Source of the DNA: Acidobacteriota bacterium
GTDB taxonomy: Bacteria > Acidobacteriota > Terriglobia > Bryobacterales > Bryobacteraceae
Length of the DNA: 34,073 bases
Assembly: GCA_947470805.1 (NCBI GenBank)
Contig: CANIVU010000096.1
Span: forward strand, 1 to 34,073
Direction: 5' to 3'
Made by a program: the position numbers and the translations under genes. Positions 31,798-34,073 of this stretch are shown one piece after another; position 1 is the stretch's first letter; the number at the start of each line of letters is the position of its first letter. The notes under the pieces were generated by a model. That model worked only from the letters and a program-made list of their open reading frames with translations, made no database searches and had not been told where the DNA came from.

Positions 31798-32730
31798 CTA
31801 CGACGCCGTCGCTACCAGATAATTCGCCGCCGCCAGCCCGGATGCCACCGCTCCCCCAACCCGTCCGCCCCCAAATACATCGCCCGCGAATACTAACCTG
31901 TCCACCGCGTGGAACAATTCGGGCATCTGCATCGCCGGCTCCGCATAACGCCACCGGTGCAGGTAGTACGATCGAACTCGCCCGCTAAAATAGGGCTCCG
32001 CCGCCGCCAGCATGGCATGCACCGCCACCGCCTGCGGTTCGTCCCAGTGCGCCTCGCTGAACTCTCTCGTGCCGTGCAGCGTCAGGCATCCCGGCATCGC
32101 GGAAACCCCTTTGGCCTGATTGTCGCCTACCCACGCCAACACTCCATCCCCAGGCTCCGCAAACCCGTTCTCTCCCACCTGCGTCGTTCCTTCCACCCGA
32201 ACCAGGATCGTGACGCATTTCCAGTACGAAGCCTGTTCTAACACTCCGCGGTCCGCCGCCTCCAGCTCAACTCCGCCTTGTTCCAGCAGCGCCAACGATT
32301 GCGGCACCGGGGGCGTAAGTAATAGCTTCCCCGTCTGCACCGTCTCGCCCGTTTCCAGCTCCACCGTCCATCCGCCCCCAGCCGATTCCACCCGGACCAC
32401 CTTCACTCCCGTACGCACGTCCAATCCCGCCGCCAGCGTCTCCGCCACGGCTCGCATCCCCTCAGCCGATCGAAATCGATGTTCCGTCCAAGGAACCGCC
32501 AACCCACTCGCAATCCACGGACGGGCCAACTCCGCAAAGGAATCGTCCCGTGTCGTGAAAAACTGCGCGCCATAATCGAACCGGCCCTCGTCAAACGTCC
32601 GAGTGGCCATCCTTCCCCCCGCCACTCGCCCTTTGTCCACAATGGTCACCCGCCAACCAGCGGACTGCAGCCGTTGTCCGGCGGCCAATCCCGCCATACC
32701 CGCGCCGACAATCAGGCAGGTTCTTTCCAC
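31798..32730 (-). CDS. FAD-dependent oxidoreductase, renalase-like
   Basis: A 310-residue flavoprotein from the GTG at 32730; a TTG at 32736 would add two residues. The N-terminal LIVGAGMAGLAAGQRLQSAGWRVTIVDKGRVAGGRMATR is a Rossmann dinucleotide fold with the G-x-G-x-x-G and a following G-G-R-M motif, as in amine-oxidase/renalase-type enzymes. RFDYGAQFFTTRD and the C-terminal LVFAGDVFGGGRVGGAVASGLAAANYL bind FAD. Related proteins oxidise isomeric nicotinamide cofactors or amines; the real substrate here is not known. The stop lies 8 bp from that of the convergent ankyrin gene. The DUF1501 gene is upstream on the same strand, 44 bp away. Confidence 0.85.
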   Translation of the reverse strand: MERTCLIVGAGMAGLAAGQRLQSAGWRVTIVDKGRVAGGRMATRTFDEGRFDYGAQFFTTRDDSFAELARPWIASGLAVPWTEHRFRSAEGMRAVAETLAAGLDVRTGVKVVRVESAGGGWTVELETGETVQTGKLLLTPPVPQSLALLEQGGVELEAADRGVLEQASYWKCVTILVRVEGTTQVGENGFAEPGDGVLAWVGDNQAKGVSAMPGCLTLHGTREFSEAHWDEPQAVAVHAMLAAAEPYFSGRVRSYYLHRWRYAEPAMQMPELFHAVDRLVFAGDVFGGGRVGGAVASGLAAANYLVATAS

Positions 32731-32750
32731 GAACAACTAGATTTCGGAGC

Positions 32751-32766
32751 GCACCCTGTCGGGTGC
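32751..32766. repeat. Small hairpin between the DUF1501 and renalase-like genes
   Basis: GCACCC and GGGTGC flank a TGTC loop, 8 bp after the stop of the DUF1501 gene. There is no T-run after it on the minus strand, so it is at best a weak terminator or a processing site. Confidence 0.35.
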
Positions 32767-32774
32767 AACTTAAT

Positions 32775-34073
32775 TTACAGGAGTACCTTCTTCACCACTT
32801 CCCCTCGAACTCCCGTAATCCTCTGATTGAAACCCTGATAGAAATACGTCAACTTCGTATGGTCCAGTCCCAGCAGATGCAACAGTGTCGCGTGCAAGTC
32901 CGAAACATGTACCCGGTCCTCGACGGCCGCAAACCCCAAATCGTCAGTCGCCCCAATCGCCTGCCCACCCTTCACGCCCGCCCCGGCCAGCCACATCGAA
33001 AACCCATGCCAGTCGTGGTCGCGCCCAGGCTTCCCCACGCCCTCGCTCGTCGGCGTCCGCCCAAACTCGCCTCCCCATAGCAGCAGCGTCTCATCCCACA
33101 ACCCCGTCGCCTTCAAGTCTTCAATCAGTGCCGCGATCGGCTTATCCGTCTCCCCGGCATGCAACCGGTGGTTGGTGATGCAGTCGTTGTGCCCGTCCCA
33201 GGTGTCTTCAATATGCCCGCCCCCGGAGTACAACTGCACGAACCGCACGCCCTTCTCCAACAGTCGTCGCGTCATCAAACACTTCCGCCCGAAGTCGGCG
33301 GTCAGCTTATCGTCCAACCCATACCGCTCCCGCGTCGAAGCCGTTTCGCGTGACAAATCCACGACCGACGCCGCTTCCATCTGCATCCGGTACGCCAGTT
33401 CATACGAAGCAATCCGCGCCGACAACTCGCTCTCCTCCGCATGCGTCGCCAAATGCTCTTCGTTCAATTTCTTCAGTAAATCCAACGATTGCCGCTGCGT
33501 CCTGTCATCCACGCCCGCCGGCGGCTTCAAGTCCAACAACGGCGCCGCCCCCGACCGGAACAGCGTTCCCTGATACGCCGCGGGCATGTACCCAGCCGTC
33601 CAGTTCGACGCACTGCCAATCGGTCCGCCCCGCGGATCGGTCATCACCACAAACGCCGGCAGGCTCTGGTTGTCGGTCCCCAGTCCATAGGTCACCCACG
33701 CCCCCGCGCTCGGTTTGCCCAGAAAAATGCTGCCCGTGTTCATCTGCAAACAGCCCGAAGCATGCGCCGCCGTATCGGTGTACATGGACCGGATCACGCA
33801 CAAATCATCGGCATACTTCGACGTGTGCGGGAACAGGTCACTGATCATCAACCCGCTCTTCCCGCGCGGCTTGAACTCAAACGGCGACTGCATCAAATAC
33901 CCCACCGGCCGCCCATTCGAACCTACCGCCAACGGCCCCTTGTAGGCCTGCCCGTTGTACTTCGTCAACTCGGGCTTGTAGTCGAACGTGTCCACCTGGC
34001 TCGGCGCGCCATTCATAAACAGGAACACCGCCCGCTTCGCCTTCGCCGCGAAGTGCGGCTTCTTCGGCGCCAA
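32775..34073 (-). CDS. DUF1501 (sulfatase-like) protein, N-terminus outside the window
   Basis: 432 residues are present; the frame runs off the right edge, so the true start is not seen. The blocks RAVFLFMNGAPSQVDTFDYKPEL, GLMISDLFPHTSKYADDLCVIRSM, DTAAHASGCLQMNTG, GAWVTYGLGTDNQSLPAFVV and LLLWGGEFGRTPTSEGVGKPGRDHDWHGFSMWLAGAGVKGG are the DUF1501 signature. The fold belongs to the alkaline-phosphatase/sulfatase superfamily and would be exported. In Planctomycetes and Acidobacteria such genes usually follow a cytochrome-containing DUF1549/DUF1553 gene, which would lie beyond the right edge. The enzymatic role is unproven. Confidence 0.92.
   Translation of the reverse strand: MAPKKPHFAAKAKRAVFLFMNGAPSQVDTFDYKPELTKYNGQAYKGPLAVGSNGRPVGYLMQSPFEFKPRGKSGLMISDLFPHTSKYADDLCVIRSMYTDTAAHASGCLQMNTGSIFLGKPSAGAWVTYGLGTDNQSLPAFVVMTDPRGGPIGSASNWTAGYMPAAYQGTLFRSGAAPLLDLKPPAGVDDRTQRQSLDLLKKLNEEHLATHAEESELSARIASYELAYRMQMEAASVVDLSRETASTRERYGLDDKLTADFGRKCLMTRRLLEKGVRFVQLYSGGGHIEDTWDGHNDCITNHRLHAGETDKPIAALIEDLKATGLWDETLLLWGGEFGRTPTSEGVGKPGRDHDWHGFSMWLAGAGVKGGQAIGATDDLGFAAVEDRVHVSDLHATLLHLLGLDHTKLTYFYQGFNQRITGVRGEVVKKVLL

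Noticed and set aside
30815-31954. A 379-codon minus-strand frame opposite the murB end and ankyrin gene
   Set aside because: Gly/Val-rich antisense of C-ending codons; the ankyrin repeats on the plus strand are clear.
1-34073. tRNA, rRNA, CRISPR, insertion sequence or prophage
   Set aside because: No cloverleaf with a usable anticodon arm, no rRNA segment, no regularly spaced repeats and no transposase or phage protein were seen.

Overview
The window looks like chromosomal DNA from a GC-rich Acidobacteriota bacterium, most likely of the Bryobacterales/Solibacter type. That placement is an inference from gene content: an Oar-like TonB-dependent receptor with an N-terminal carboxypeptidase-regulatory domain, a membrane winged-helix regulator of the kind expanded in Solibacter, a GWxTD domain, a DUF1501 protein, a PQQ dehydrogenase, and a heme c/copper oxygenase. 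I see no tRNA, rRNA, CRISPR array, transposase or phage gene. Gene density is very high and no gap between genes exceeds about 260 bp.

Layout. 1-3126 (+): the end of a PQQ dehydrogenase overlapping a pentaheme cytochrome c, then a BlaI repressor with a clear operator/promoter, an M56 (BlaR1-type) membrane protease fused to a GWxTD domain, and a small membrane protein. 3123-5747 (-): cysD-cysN, where CysN carries a C-terminal APS-kinase-like domain that has lost its P-loop. 5746-8553: a secreted CE15-like esterase, an NTF2-like protein and a membrane winged-helix regulator. 8682-13805 (+): the TonB-dependent receptor and an M28 metallopeptidase. 13799-18747 (-): a run read as PIN-TRAM protein (yacL-like), ispD, ispF, a heme c/PHM-like copper oxygenase and a cytochrome P450. 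18870-22254 (-): an RRM RNA-binding protein, serA and a class V aminotransferase, with two strong terminators. 22305-23836: a YqeY protein convergent with a secreted alpha/beta hydrolase. 24090-29923 (-): a tight six-gene run of ECF sigma factor, anti-sigma factor, HEAT/TPR lipoprotein-like or periplasmic protein, ABC ATPase, DUF2461 protein and a TPR-redoxin. 29970-31789 (+): murB overlapping an ankyrin gene. 31798-34073 (-): a renalase-like FAD oxidoreductase and a truncated DUF1501 protein.

How they fit together. Housekeeping functions (isoprenoid precursors, serine synthesis, sulfate activation, peptidoglycan precursor) are interleaved with envelope and secretion functions under at least three local controls: BlaI/M56, a ToxR-like membrane regulator beside a TonB receptor, and an ECF sigma/anti-sigma pair.

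Most notable observations. (1) The G/C strand asymmetry flips sign inside the window, G-rich on the left and C-rich on the right whichever strand is coding, which suggests a replication-terminus boundary near 18-21 kb. (2) The M56-GWxTD fusion under BlaI replaces the usual beta-lactam sensor. (3) CysN has a kinase-dead CysC-like tail. (4) A heme c-PHM-like protein keeps all copper ligands and sits next to a P450. (5) Several palindromes lie in or across coding ends, and several start codons sit 6-8 bp below a -10-like box, suggesting leaderless mRNAs.
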